Below are positions 15,626-23,293 of a stretch of DNA of 32,237 nt, one piece after another (positions within the stretch are counted from its first letter, which is position 1; every line of letters starts with the position of its first letter). This DNA is from Candidatus Methanomethylophilaceae archaeon (lineage in GTDB: Archaea; Thermoplasmatota; Thermoplasmata; Methanomassiliicoccales; Methanomethylophilaceae), in NCBI GenBank assembly GCA_944322255.1, contig CALUOK010000021.1:1-32237 (forward strand). The letters are read 5' to 3'. The translations under genes were made by a program, and so were the position numbers. A model generated the notes under the pieces. That model saw nothing but the letters and a program-made list of their open reading frames with translations, was not told the DNA's origin and searched no databases.

Positions 15626-16909
15626 ATGTCTCAGGAAGACGCGAAATACATCCGCGAGAAGGTCATGGCCCACAACAAGTGGTTCGAGGAGTGCATCCCC
15701 ATGATCGCCTCTGAGAACCTGATGAGCCCCCTGGCCAAGGAGATGCTGATCTCCGACTTCGCCGACAGGTACGCCGAGGGACTCCCCGGCAAGCGCTACT
15801 ACCAGGGCAACATCTACGTGGACGAGGTGGAGTTCAAGACCATCGAGCTCGCCAAGAAGGTGTTCGACGCCGACTTCGCCGACGTCAGGCCCATCTCCGG
15901 GACCGTCGCCAACATGGCCGTCCTGTTCGCCTTCGCCCAGCCCGGCGACACCATCACCACCTGCGCCCTGGCCCAGGGCGCCCACATCTCCACCTGCGAG
16001 TTCGGCGCCTTCGGACAGAGGTCCGTCAACTCCGTGAACTACCCGTTCAACGAGCACGACATGAACCTGGATGTGGACGGCACCATCAAGCTCCTGAAGG
16101 AGGTCAAGCCCAAGATTGCCCAGTTCGGACTCTCGGTCTTCCTGTTCCCCCCACCCCTCAAGGAGCTGGAGGACACCTTCAACGAGGTCGGATGCCTTGT
16201 GTGGGAGGACTGCGCACACGTCCTCGGGCTCATCGCCGGGGGACAGTTCCACGACCCCCTGAGGGAGGGCGTGAACATCGTCTCCTCCTCCACCCACAAG
16301 ACCTTCCCCGGACCCAACCACGGACTCCTCCTGGGACAGAACCTGACCGAGGAGCAGGAGAAGAAGCTGCAGAAGGCCGTCTTCCCCGGTGTCACCTCCA
16401 GCCACCACCTCCACGCCATGGCCGCCCTGGGCATCACCCTGGCCGAGATGGAGGTCTACGGCAAGGAGTACGCCGCCCAGGCCTGCAAGAACGCCAGGGC
16501 CCTCGGATCCGCCCTGGACGAGCTCGGCGTCCCGGTGCTGTGCGCCGACCTCGGCTACACCAGGTCCCACGCCATCGCCGTCGACGTCGCCCAGTTCGGA
16601 GGCGGCAAGGACTGCGCCAAGGCCCTCGAGGACGCCAACATCATCTGCAACAAGAACATGCTCCCCAGGGACACCAGCGCCGTCAGGCCCTCCGGTCTCA
16701 GGCTCGGATCCCAGGAGATGACCCGCATCGGAATGAAGGAGTCCGACATGAAGGAGGTCGCGGAGCTCATCGCCAGGGTCGTCGTCAAGAAGGAGGACCC
16801 CGCCAAGGTTAAAGAGGACGTGAAGGCATTCAAGAAGCAGTTCACCACCATCCAGTACTGCTTCAACGCCGGCGAGCCCGCCTACGGATACCACAAGCTG
16901 GTGGAGTGA
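15626..16909 (+). CDS. glyA: serine hydroxymethyltransferase
   Basis: The 427-residue product is a PLP enzyme that interconverts serine and glycine while moving a one-carbon unit to or from a pterin. Family signatures are ASENLMSP (residues 28-35), YAEGLPGKRYYQGNIYVDEVE (about 49-69), the cofactor Asp in DCAHVLGLIAGG (about 195-206), and the Schiff-base lysine in SSTHKTFPGPNHG (Lys225). The Lys motif differs from the bacterial TTTHKTLRGPRGG, as in archaeal forms. The archaeal partner may be tetrahydromethanopterin or tetrahydrofolate; the sequence does not decide, though MptD at the left end shows pterin synthesis. The small coiled-coil gene follows after 15 nt, probably in one operon. Confidence 0.92.
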   Translation: MSQEDAKYIREKVMAHNKWFEECIPMIASENLMSPLAKEMLISDFADRYAEGLPGKRYYQGNIYVDEVEFKTIELAKKVFDADFADVRPISGTVANMAVLFAFAQPGDTITTCALAQGAHISTCEFGAFGQRSVNSVNYPFNEHDMNLDVDGTIKLLKEVKPKIAQFGLSVFLFPPPLKELEDTFNEVGCLVWEDCAHVLGLIAGGQFHDPLREGVNIVSSSTHKTFPGPNHGLLLGQNLTEEQEKKLQKAVFPGVTSSHHLHAMAALGITLAEMEVYGKEYAAQACKNARALGSALDELGVPVLCADLGYTRSHAIAVDVAQFGGGKDCAKALEDANIICNKNMLPRDTSAVRPSGLRLGSQEMTRIGMKESDMKEVAELIARVVVKKEDPAKVKEDVKAFKKQFTTIQYCFNAGEPAYGYHKLVE

Positions 16910-16924
16910 ACGGGGGAATCGGAA

Positions 16925-17206
16925 ATGGGATTCATGGACAAGGTCAAGGACTCCGTTAAGAGCGCCGACGAGAAGCTCGGCAACGCGATCGACAAGGAGA
17001 AGCTCGACAGCGAGATCCGCAAGCAGGAGAAGGCCATCGAGGACTTCACCAAGGAGATCGGCCAGAAGGTCCTCACTGCCCTCAGGGACGGGAAGGACGC
17101 CGCCGAGGCCAACGTCGCCGAGCTCTACGACAAGATCAAGGAGTGCGAGGCCAAGATCGCCGACCTGAAGGCTCAGAAAGAGAACATCGGCAAGAAGGAG
17201 GAGTGA
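16925..17206 (+). CDS. small charged coiled-coil protein
   Basis: A 93-residue, Lys/Glu-rich protein with heptad-like spacing almost throughout (for example KLDSEIRKQEKAIEDFTKEI, about 26-45). It has no cysteines beyond one near residue 83 and no membrane segment. It is probably an extended coiled coil. Function is unknown. It starts 15 nt after glyA behind a purine-rich ribosome binding site (gggggaatcgg) and is followed by a strong hairpin at 17220-17239, so it ends the glyA operon. Codon use is like its neighbours, supporting a real gene. Confidence 0.75.
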   Translation: MGFMDKVKDSVKSADEKLGNAIDKEKLDSEIRKQEKAIEDFTKEIGQKVLTALRDGKDAAEANVAELYDKIKECEAKIADLKAQKENIGKKEE

Positions 17207-17219
17207 CCTCCGGACCATC

Positions 17220-17239
17220 GACGGGGGCCAGCCCCCGTC
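17220..17239 (+). terminator. perfect GC hairpin after the glyA operon
   Basis: GACGGGGGC (17220-17228) and GCCCCCGTC (17231-17239) are perfect 9-nt inverted repeats separated by CA, so the hairpin closes with a small loop. It separates the coiled-coil gene from the MFS gene. Confidence 0.55.
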
Positions 17240-17267
17240 CAAACACGTTACACCCGAGGGTGGTTCC

Positions 17268-18446
17268 CTGAGGGATTCCCTGAATATAGCCTCGCTGGCC
17301 ACGGCGATAGTCTTCGCCGCATTCTGCCTCCGTGCGCCGTTCACCTGCGTCGGGCCCCTCGCCGACGTGATCCAGGCGGACCTGGGCATCGGCTCCGGGC
17401 CCATGGGCACGATCACCACCATACCGCTTCTGATGTTCGCGGCGTTCTCCATGGTCATGGGCGACCTGGGCAGGCGCCACACCGCCGGGAACATCATGGT
17501 CCTGGGGCTCCTGATGATCCTCACCGGGGTGCTCTGCCGCTCCCTGCTGGGCACATGGGGCCTGTTCCTGGGGACCGCCGTCGTGGGCATCGGCATAACC
17601 GCGGGCAACGTGCTGATCCCCGCGTTCATCAAGGCCCACTACCCCGAGAGGATAGGCAGGCTCACGGGAATCTACACAGCGATGATGTCCCTCATGTCCG
17701 CCGTCGCCGGCGCGGTCAGCGTGCCCATAGGCGACGCCGTCGGATGGAGGGATTCGCTGATGGTCTGGGCTGTCCTGATCGTCGTCACCCTGGCCCTCTG
17801 GATCCCCCACAGGAGCTGCTCGGTGGAGGAGTCGTCGCCTGCCCCGGGGAGCAGGAGGGCGCTGCTCTCGTCACCGACAACATGGTTTATCGCCCTCTAC
17901 CTGGGCCTCCAGTCCCTCATCTACTACGCCCTGGTGGCCTGGATGTCCGTCATCCTGCAGTCCAAGGGCCTCGGGGCCTCCGAGGCGGGGCTGGTGATAT
18001 CCGTGTACATGGTCCTGGGGATCGCGGGCTCGCTCCTGCTCCCGGTCCTGGCATGGCATCGCAGGGACCTTAGGGTCCTGGGAGCCTCCCTGGGAGCGTT
18101 CTACATCGTCGGCCTGGCGATGCTGATGCTCTCCTCCGGCAGCTACCTGTCCCTGGCTCTGCCGATACTCATCTGCGGGATCTGCGGGGGCACCTGCATC
18201 ACCTACCCCTCGATGCTGTTCGGCCTCCGCACCCGGTCGTCCGGGGACTCGTCGAGCGTCTCCGGCATCGCCCAGTCGGTCGGGTACCTGGTGGCCGCCG
18301 TCGGACCCGTGGCCGTGGGGTGGATCCACGACATGACCTCCGACTGGGGCGCGGGGATCGTGTTCCTGATGTGCGTGGCCGCATCCATAGTCCTGCTCGG
18401 CTACCTCATCGGCCGCGACGTCACCATCGGCGCCGCCTCCGCCTGA
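17268..18446 (+). CDS. MFS transporter, CynX/NimT-like, with a non-standard start
   Basis: About 390 residues with roughly 12 hydrophobic helices, an MFS-type transporter resembling CynX/NimT permeases. The usual N-terminal motif of this group (LRPxxxxVGPLxDxI) is seen as LRAPFTCVGPLADVI, and a GDLGRRHTAGN loop lies between helices 2 and 3. The first standard start codon in frame is GTG at 17367, which would delete helix 1 and this motif. The frame is open back to a TGA at 17166, with no ATG, GTG or TTG between. I place the start at CTG 17268, preceded by GAGGGTGG; CTG 17280, preceded by GAGGG, is equally possible. A sequence error or unusual initiation must be considered. The substrate is unknown. 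Confidence 0.75.
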   Translation: MRDSLNIASLATAIVFAAFCLRAPFTCVGPLADVIQADLGIGSGPMGTITTIPLLMFAAFSMVMGDLGRRHTAGNIMVLGLLMILTGVLCRSLLGTWGLFLGTAVVGIGITAGNVLIPAFIKAHYPERIGRLTGIYTAMMSLMSAVAGAVSVPIGDAVGWRDSLMVWAVLIVVTLALWIPHRSCSVEESSPAPGSRRALLSSPTTWFIALYLGLQSLIYYALVAWMSVILQSKGLGASEAGLVISVYMVLGIAGSLLLPVLAWHRRDLRVLGASLGAFYIVGLAMLMLSSGSYLSLALPILICGICGGTCITYPSMLFGLRTRSSGDSSSVSGIAQSVGYLVAAVGPVAVGWIHDMTSDWGAGIVFLMCVAASIVLLGYLIGRDVTIGAASA

Positions 18447-18474
18447 ACGTCTGGCTTCGTTTGTCCAGCATCGA

Positions 18475-18489
18475 TTAGGTTGACCTTAA
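18475..18489 (+). promoter_or_regulatory. DtxR-like operator upstream of the DtxR-feoB operon
   Basis: TTAGGTTGACCTTAA is an imperfect palindrome close to the TTAGGTTAGCCTAACC-type boxes bound by DtxR, IdeR and MntR proteins. It runs into the TATA-like sequence beginning at 18487, so binding would block the basal transcription factors. A second half-site-like ccttaacct lies at 18508-18516. Autoregulation by the downstream DtxR protein with ferrous iron is a strong inference. Confidence 0.65.
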
Positions 18490-18500
18490 ATTTAATAATA
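18487..18500 (+). promoter_or_regulatory. TATA region of the DtxR-feoB operon
   Basis: ttaaatttaataat is AT-rich and lies about 28 nt before the ATG at 18522. It overlaps the end of the DtxR-like box. Confidence 0.6.
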
Positions 18501-18521
18501 GGAACGCCTTAACCTGCTCCG

Positions 18522-19190
18522 ATGACTACCGGAAACCGTGAGGATTACCTTATCAACATTCTCAGACTGACAGAGGGGGAGGGCGTCGCCAAGACAACCG
18601 AACTGGCGTCCTACATGAACGTGTCACCCGCCAGCGTCAGCGAGATGATCAAGGTCCTCGCGAAGGAGGGTCTCGTCAACTACGAGAAGTACAAGGGGGT
18701 CTCCCTGACGGAGGAGGGCCTCACGTACGCCAGGCAGCTGCGCAAGAAGCACCATGTGCTGGAGAGGTTCCTGACCGACTACCTCAACGTGGACCACAAG
18801 ACCGCCCACGAGGAGGCCTGCAGGATGGAGCACGCCATCTCGGACGAGTCCGCCATCAAGATGTGCCACATGATGGGCACCCCCGTGGACTCCGACTGCC
18901 AGAGCTGCATCAAGCCCTGCAAGGCGGTGTCCGAGGGCATCACCAGGATCACCCCGCTCAACAAGCTCGCCCAGAGCGAGTCCGGAAGGATCTCCCACAT
19001 CACCTCGGAGGACACCGACGTGGTGAAGAGGCTCATATCCATGGGATTCGTCCCCGGACGCGAGATCTCCATCGAGACGATCCTGTCCGACGGCGGGCCC
19101 CGCATCGTGAGGATGGGCAACTCCACGATGGCGCTGGACTACCACCTGGCATCCCACATCTTCGTCGACACGGCTGCCGAGTCTCAGTAA
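18522..19190 (+). CDS. DtxR-family metal-dependent regulator with FeoA-like C-terminal domain
   Basis: The 222-residue product has a winged helix (residues about 5-65) with ATELASYMNVSPASVSEMIK-type features, a dimerisation and metal-binding domain (about 66-140), and an SH3-like FeoA domain (about 148-216, LISMGFVPGREISIE). The metal-site signature CRMEHAIS (about 102-109) is present, as is a C-x2-C-x3-C segment (CQSCIKPC) typical of many archaeal members. Such proteins bind iron or manganese and repress uptake genes when metal is plentiful. The feoB gene follows after 10 nt, so this is very likely its regulator. The DtxR-like box upstream points to autoregulation. Confidence 0.92.
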   Translation: MTTGNREDYLINILRLTEGEGVAKTTELASYMNVSPASVSEMIKVLAKEGLVNYEKYKGVSLTEEGLTYARQLRKKHHVLERFLTDYLNVDHKTAHEEACRMEHAISDESAIKMCHMMGTPVDSDCQSCIKPCKAVSEGITRITPLNKLAQSESGRISHITSEDTDVVKRLISMGFVPGREISIETILSDGGPRIVRMGNSTMALDYHLASHIFVDTAAESQ

Positions 19191-19200
19191 ACTCAACCAA

Positions 19201-21126
19201 GTGAAACCCTTGGCTCATGGAGAAACGTTCAAAGTAGCCCTGGTCGGACTCCCGAACGTGGGCAAATCATCCCTTTTCACACGCCTGACGGGCGTGGGGG
19301 TCATATCGTCGAACTACCCCGGAACCACCGTGGAGTTCGATGAGGGAGTGGTAACCAGGAACGGCAAGACCGTCAGCGTCCACGACCTCCCCGGCACATA
19401 CGGGATGTCCGGCAACTCGGACGACGAGAAGGTCGTCCTCAGGGACCTGGCGGAGGGCCACAACGACTCCGTCATCCTGGTGGCTGATGCCACCAATCTT
19501 GTCAACAGCCTGGTCCTGTGCTTCGAGGCCCTGGAGCTGGGGCTGCCAGTCATCATCGCGCTCACGAAGATCGACGAGGCCAGGAAGAAGTTCAAGATCG
19601 ACATGGACGCGCTGTCGTCCATCCTAGGCGTGCCGGTGATGCCGGTGTCCGCCAAGACGTCCGAAGGCGTGGACGCCCTCGCCGACGCCGTGTGCGAGCG
19701 CAGGGCGAAGGCATCCGGGTTCGGGATAGACTACTCCCCGGACATAGAGAAGGCCGCCATCGCGCTTGAGGACGGCCTCCCCGACAACCTCCGCTTCTCC
19801 AGACGCGGAACAGCGATCAAGATCCTGGAGAACTCGGAGGACTTCAACAACATGGTCGGCACCGACCTGCGGCACACGGCCAACGTCATGCGCAAGATCT
19901 ACTACGAGAACAACGGCCAGCAGATGGGCGTGGGGATCGCTTCGGCGAGATACGCCGAGGCGGAGAGCATAGTGTCCGACGTGGTGTCGGAGACCGACGT
20001 GAAGCCCACCCTGAAGGACCGCATCTCGGACATCATGATCACACCGGTCACAGGCGTGCCCATCCTCATTGCGGTGTGCCTGGTGATCCTCACGGCGATC
20101 ATCTACATCGGCTCGTTCCTGGACGGCGTGGTCTCCACCGTGTACGAGACCCTCATCGGGACGGCCATAATCGACCTCGGCGGCGAGAGCGAGTTCTGGA
20201 CCGCCGTGCTGACGGGAATCGACGGCAGCATCCAGGCCATCCTGGCCCTCGTCATCCCCTACATCATGGTGTTCTACATCATCCTGGGCATCCTGGAGGA
20301 CTCCGGGTACCTGACCAGGGCCGTCGTGCTCCTGGACAGGGTTATGCACCACTTCGGGCTCCACGGCGGTTCGTTCATACCCATAATCGTGGGCCTCGGA
20401 TGCAACGTCCCGGCCATCATGGCCGTGCGCACCATCCAGTCCCGCAGGGAGAAGGTGATCCTGTCCTCCATGATCGTCATGGCCGTGCCCTGCTCGGCGC
20501 AGATGGCAATCATCATGGGCGCCACCGGACAGTACTCCGGCGTGGTGTACGCTTTCGGCATCCTGATCATGCTGGTGTGCCTCGCCGTGCTCACCGGCGT
20601 GCTGATGAACAGGTTCCTGAAGTACGAGCCCAGCAGCCTGGCCATGGAGCTCCCGGACCTGGAGATGCCCAGCGCCAAGAACGTCCTGTTCAAGACATGG
20701 TACAGGATCAAGGACTTCTTCTACATCGCCTTCCCGCTGCTCGTGGTCGGCTCCATCGTCGTGGAGGTGCTGCTCCAGTACAACCTCCTGGACGTCGTCG
20801 TGGACCCGCTCTCCCCCATAACGGTGGGAATGCTGGGCCTGCCGGCTGTGTGCATCATCGCATTCATCGTGGGGATCCTCAGGAAGGAGATGGCCCTCGG
20901 AATGCTGGCGATCCTCTTCGGCAGCACATCCCTAGAGCTCTTCATGACCCCCGACCAGTTCGTTGTATTCGGAGTGGTCATGGCCGTGTACATGCCCTGC
21001 GTGGCTACCCTCATCACCATGTGGAGGGAGATCGGCTGGAAGGAGACCGTCGGGGTCAGCGTGCTCTCGATAGTCGTGGCCATACTCCTGGGAACGGCCA
21101 CCAACCTGCTCCTGCAGGTGTTCTGA
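19201..21126 (+). CDS. feoB: ferrous iron transport protein B
   Basis: The 641-residue product is FeoB, the membrane channel for Fe(II) with an N-terminal GTPase. The G domain shows GLPNVGKSS (residues 16-24), YPGTTVEF in the switch I region, DLPGTY (about 63-68) and TKID (about 122-125) in place of the usual NKxD. The membrane part (about 280-640) has the two Gate segments; GLGCNVPAIMAVRTIQSRRE (about 399-418) contains the conserved Cys. The start is GTG at 19201, 10 nt after the regulator gene. No separate FeoA gene is present; the FeoA-like domain is at the end of the DtxR protein. A hairpin follows at 21128-21147. Confidence 0.96.
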   Translation: MKPLAHGETFKVALVGLPNVGKSSLFTRLTGVGVISSNYPGTTVEFDEGVVTRNGKTVSVHDLPGTYGMSGNSDDEKVVLRDLAEGHNDSVILVADATNLVNSLVLCFEALELGLPVIIALTKIDEARKKFKIDMDALSSILGVPVMPVSAKTSEGVDALADAVCERRAKASGFGIDYSPDIEKAAIALEDGLPDNLRFSRRGTAIKILENSEDFNNMVGTDLRHTANVMRKIYYENNGQQMGVGIASARYAEAESIVSDVVSETDVKPTLKDRISDIMITPVTGVPILIAVCLVILTAIIYIGSFLDGVVSTVYETLIGTAIIDLGGESEFWTAVLTGIDGSIQAILALVIPYIMVFYIILGILEDSGYLTRAVVLLDRVMHHFGLHGGSFIPIIVGLGCNVPAIMAVRTIQSRREKVILSSMIVMAVPCSAQMAIIMGATGQYSGVVYAFGILIMLVCLAVLTGVLMNRFLKYEPSSLAMELPDLEMPSAKNVLFKTWYRIKDFFYIAFPLLVVGSIVVEVLLQYNLLDVVVDPLSPITVGMLGLPAVCIIAFIVGILRKEMALGMLAILFGSTSLELFMTPDQFVVFGVVMAVYMPCVATLITMWREIGWKETVGVSVLSIVVAILLGTATNLLLQVF

Positions 21127-21127
21127 A

Positions 21128-21147
21128 CCGTCGTTCCGTCCAGACGG
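21128..21147 (+). terminator. hairpin after feoB
   Basis: CCGTC (21128-21132) and GACGG (21143-21147) form a 5-bp stem with a 10-nt loop, 2 nt after the feoB stop codon. Weak, but suitably placed. Confidence 0.3.
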
Positions 21148-21193
21148 CATGCTTGTAGATTGTATCTGGAAAACGATGTGAAGGAATTTGGTT

Positions 21194-21216
21194 GAGGGGA
21201 GAGGCCGTGGCCCCTC
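21194..21216 (-). terminator. hairpin after gltX
   Basis: GAGGGG (21194-21199) and CCCCTC (21211-21216) form a 6-bp stem, with GGCC pairs offering an alternative register inside. It lies 16 nt beyond the gltX stop codon. The region 21148-21193 holds nothing else I can see. Confidence 0.4.
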
Positions 21217-21231
21217 TTGGGATTGTGGATC

Positions 21232-22911
21232 TCAGCGGTGGGCGAAGACCATGGAGACCTTTCCGGGCTCCCTCTTCTCGATCCTGGCGAACCCGATCCT
21301 CTCCAGCTGGACCATGTCGTTCTTCTCGTCCATGAGGGCGCTCTCCGCCAGCCCGGACCAGACGGTTCCGTCGGGCATGAGCAGCGTGGCCTCCTCGGAG
21401 TCCCTTCCGACCCACTGCACCGCGCGGACGCCCTGCTTGAGGATGGACACGTCGTTGCCGGCGTATTTTGCCGGGAGACCGTAGTCCAGGTTGCACAGGT
21501 CCTTGAGCCTGATCCTCTTGGCCTCGGCGAACAGCTTGGAGTCCTCGCCGGACAGGAACACCGTCCTAGGCTCCTCGATCCTGTACCTCCTGTCGCCCCT
21601 CTCGGGGTGGTCGGGGTGCTTGGGGGCGGAGCCCTCTATGACGTCGACTCCGTCGATGTCGTACCTGACGGGGTCGTGGACGAAGAAGTACCTGTTGCTC
21701 TCGGCGTCGATGATGTCCCTGTTCATGCCGAACAGGTTGTCCCAGGAGAACTGGATGTCCACGGCCTTCATGCCGGCCTCCACCCAGTACCTGCGGATGG
21801 CCTCGGGCCTGATGCCCCTGCGCTCCATGGCGCGGACGGTACCGGTCCTGACGTCGTCCCATCCGGAGTACGTGCCGTCCTGGATCTCCTTCTTGATGAT
21901 GGAGGTCTTGAGCACGGTGTCCGGGATGTTCACCAGCCCGTAGTGGTAGTACTCGGGCTTCTTCCAGCCGAAGTAGTCGAAGATGTACTCCTGGCGGAGG
22001 GTGTTGTTCAGGTGGTCCTTGCCGCGGATGACGTGGGTCATGCCCATCTCGTGGTCGTCGATGGCCACGGACAGGTTCATCATCGGATATGCGATGTACT
22101 TGTCCCCGGTCCTGGGGTGGGGATGGAAGACCAGCCTGAGGGCAACGAAGTCCCTGACCGCCGGGTTGGGGTGGTTGAGGTCGGTCTTGACAACGACGAC
22201 GGCCTTGCCCTCCTCGTACTCGCCGGCGAGGAACTTATCGTATCTGTCAAGCTGCTCCTCCACAGCCAGGTCGTGGCAGGGACACGCCTGCCTGTGCTCC
22301 TTCAGGTCCCTCCAGTGGTCGGCGTCGCATGTGCAGACGTACGCCTTGCCCATCTCCAGGAGCTTCCTGGTGTAGTCGTAGTACATCTCGAACCTGTCCG
22401 ACTGGATGTACGTCCTGTTGCACTTGACGCCCAGCCACTCCAGGTCCTCGGGGATCATGTCGTAGGCCTCGGGGTCGATCTTCTCGGGGTTGGTGTCCTC
22501 GAACCTGAGGACCAGGTCCCCGCCGTACCTCTTGACGTACTCGTCGTTGAGCACGGACACCCTGGTGTGTCCGATGTGCAGCGGCCCGGAGGGTCCGGGG
22601 GCGATGCGCATGACCACCTTCCCGTCCACGTTCTTGAGCTCGGGCAGCTCGTAGTGGCGCTCCTTCTTCTCCTTGACCAGCATCGAGGAGTCGATCTCCT
22701 CCAGGGCCTTCGTCTGCGCCTCCAGACCCATGGCGTTGACCTCCTCCACGATCTGGTTGATCAGCGGGGTGATCTCGGCGGCCTTGGACCTGAGCTCGGG
22801 GCATCCCCCGAGGATCTTCCCGACGACGGCCTTGGGGTTGGCCTTGCCTTTGAAGAAGACTGCGTTCTGAAGAGCGAATTTCCTGATCGTATCCTCGATC
22901 TGGTCGGACAT
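21232..22911 (-). CDS. gltX: glutamyl-tRNA synthetase, archaeal type
   Basis: The 559-residue product charges tRNA-Glu and, in archaea without GlnRS, also tRNA-Gln. It has an N-terminal archaeal extension (residues 1-95), then the class I signature RIAPGPSGPLHIGHTR (about 102-117) with HIGH at 112-115. LRFEDTNP and the amino acid pocket follow. The KMSKS loop is the degenerate archaeal form, seen as VLKTSIIKKEI, next to GTYSGWDDVRTGT. The C-terminal half is the beta-barrel anticodon-binding type shared with GlnRS. The start at 22911 has a TATA box 25 nt upstream and so is probably leaderless. Gln-tRNA would then need the GatDE amidotransferase, which is not in this window. Confidence 0.95.
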   Translation of the reverse strand: MSDQIEDTIRKFALQNAVFFKGKANPKAVVGKILGGCPELRSKAAEITPLINQIVEEVNAMGLEAQTKALEEIDSSMLVKEKKERHYELPELKNVDGKVVMRIAPGPSGPLHIGHTRVSVLNDEYVKRYGGDLVLRFEDTNPEKIDPEAYDMIPEDLEWLGVKCNRTYIQSDRFEMYYDYTRKLLEMGKAYVCTCDADHWRDLKEHRQACPCHDLAVEEQLDRYDKFLAGEYEEGKAVVVVKTDLNHPNPAVRDFVALRLVFHPHPRTGDKYIAYPMMNLSVAIDDHEMGMTHVIRGKDHLNNTLRQEYIFDYFGWKKPEYYHYGLVNIPDTVLKTSIIKKEIQDGTYSGWDDVRTGTVRAMERRGIRPEAIRRYWVEAGMKAVDIQFSWDNLFGMNRDIIDAESNRYFFVHDPVRYDIDGVDVIEGSAPKHPDHPERGDRRYRIEEPRTVFLSGEDSKLFAEAKRIRLKDLCNLDYGLPAKYAGNDVSILKQGVRAVQWVGRDSEEATLLMPDGTVWSGLAESALMDEKNDMVQLERIGFARIEKREPGKVSMVFAHR

Positions 22912-22930
22912 GAACGTTCATCGCGAACCC

Positions 22931-22940
22931 GTATTTTTAC
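22931..22940 (-). promoter_or_regulatory. TATA box of gltX
   Basis: On the minus strand it reads gtaaaaatac, centred 25 nt before the gltX ATG at 22911. Confidence 0.65.
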
Positions 22941-23293
22941 CCTTGTTCGTGCGCGCGACATCGGGTGTGGATGAAAGAACGACGCAGCAGAGAATTGCCT
23001 TCGGACCTGAGCCTGCATTGTTCGATTGTTTTTTCCGATTGTTCCGTTTTCCGGATCATTGTTTCATGTCGGAGCCTGAGAGTGAGGCAAATACACGAAT
23101 TCCGACCGATTGACATCAGAAATCCATGATTTCGCACAGATTTTGACCGAAAAGATTGTTTTGATTGTTTTCGGGATTATACTCATTTCAGCGGTTTTTA
23201 TTCTGCCTTTATATACTGATTGTACTCAACGTTCAACGGATTGTATTCAGACGTCACAATCATAACCCCCAGGATGCATGTCGTACCGATAAG
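22941..23293 (+). promoter_or_regulatory. AT-rich upstream region with clustered GATTGT motifs
   Basis: This stretch has no gene I can support. GATTGT occurs at 23024, 23037, 23154, 23163, 23218 and 23239. Three longer copies of GATTRTAYTCA lie at 23175-23185, 23218-23228 and 23239-23249. Two of these are 21 bp apart, two helical turns, and they bracket a TATA box (ctttatata, 23207-23215). The RNA start would be near 23236, giving a leader of about 58 nt to the ATG at 23294. This looks like a multi-site operator for an unknown regulator. Confidence 0.5.

Noticed and set aside
15539-17632. A long open minus-strand frame across glyA, the coiled-coil gene and the start of the transporter.
   Set aside because: It is antisense to three well-supported genes, and its Leu/Gly/Val-rich translation resembles no protein.
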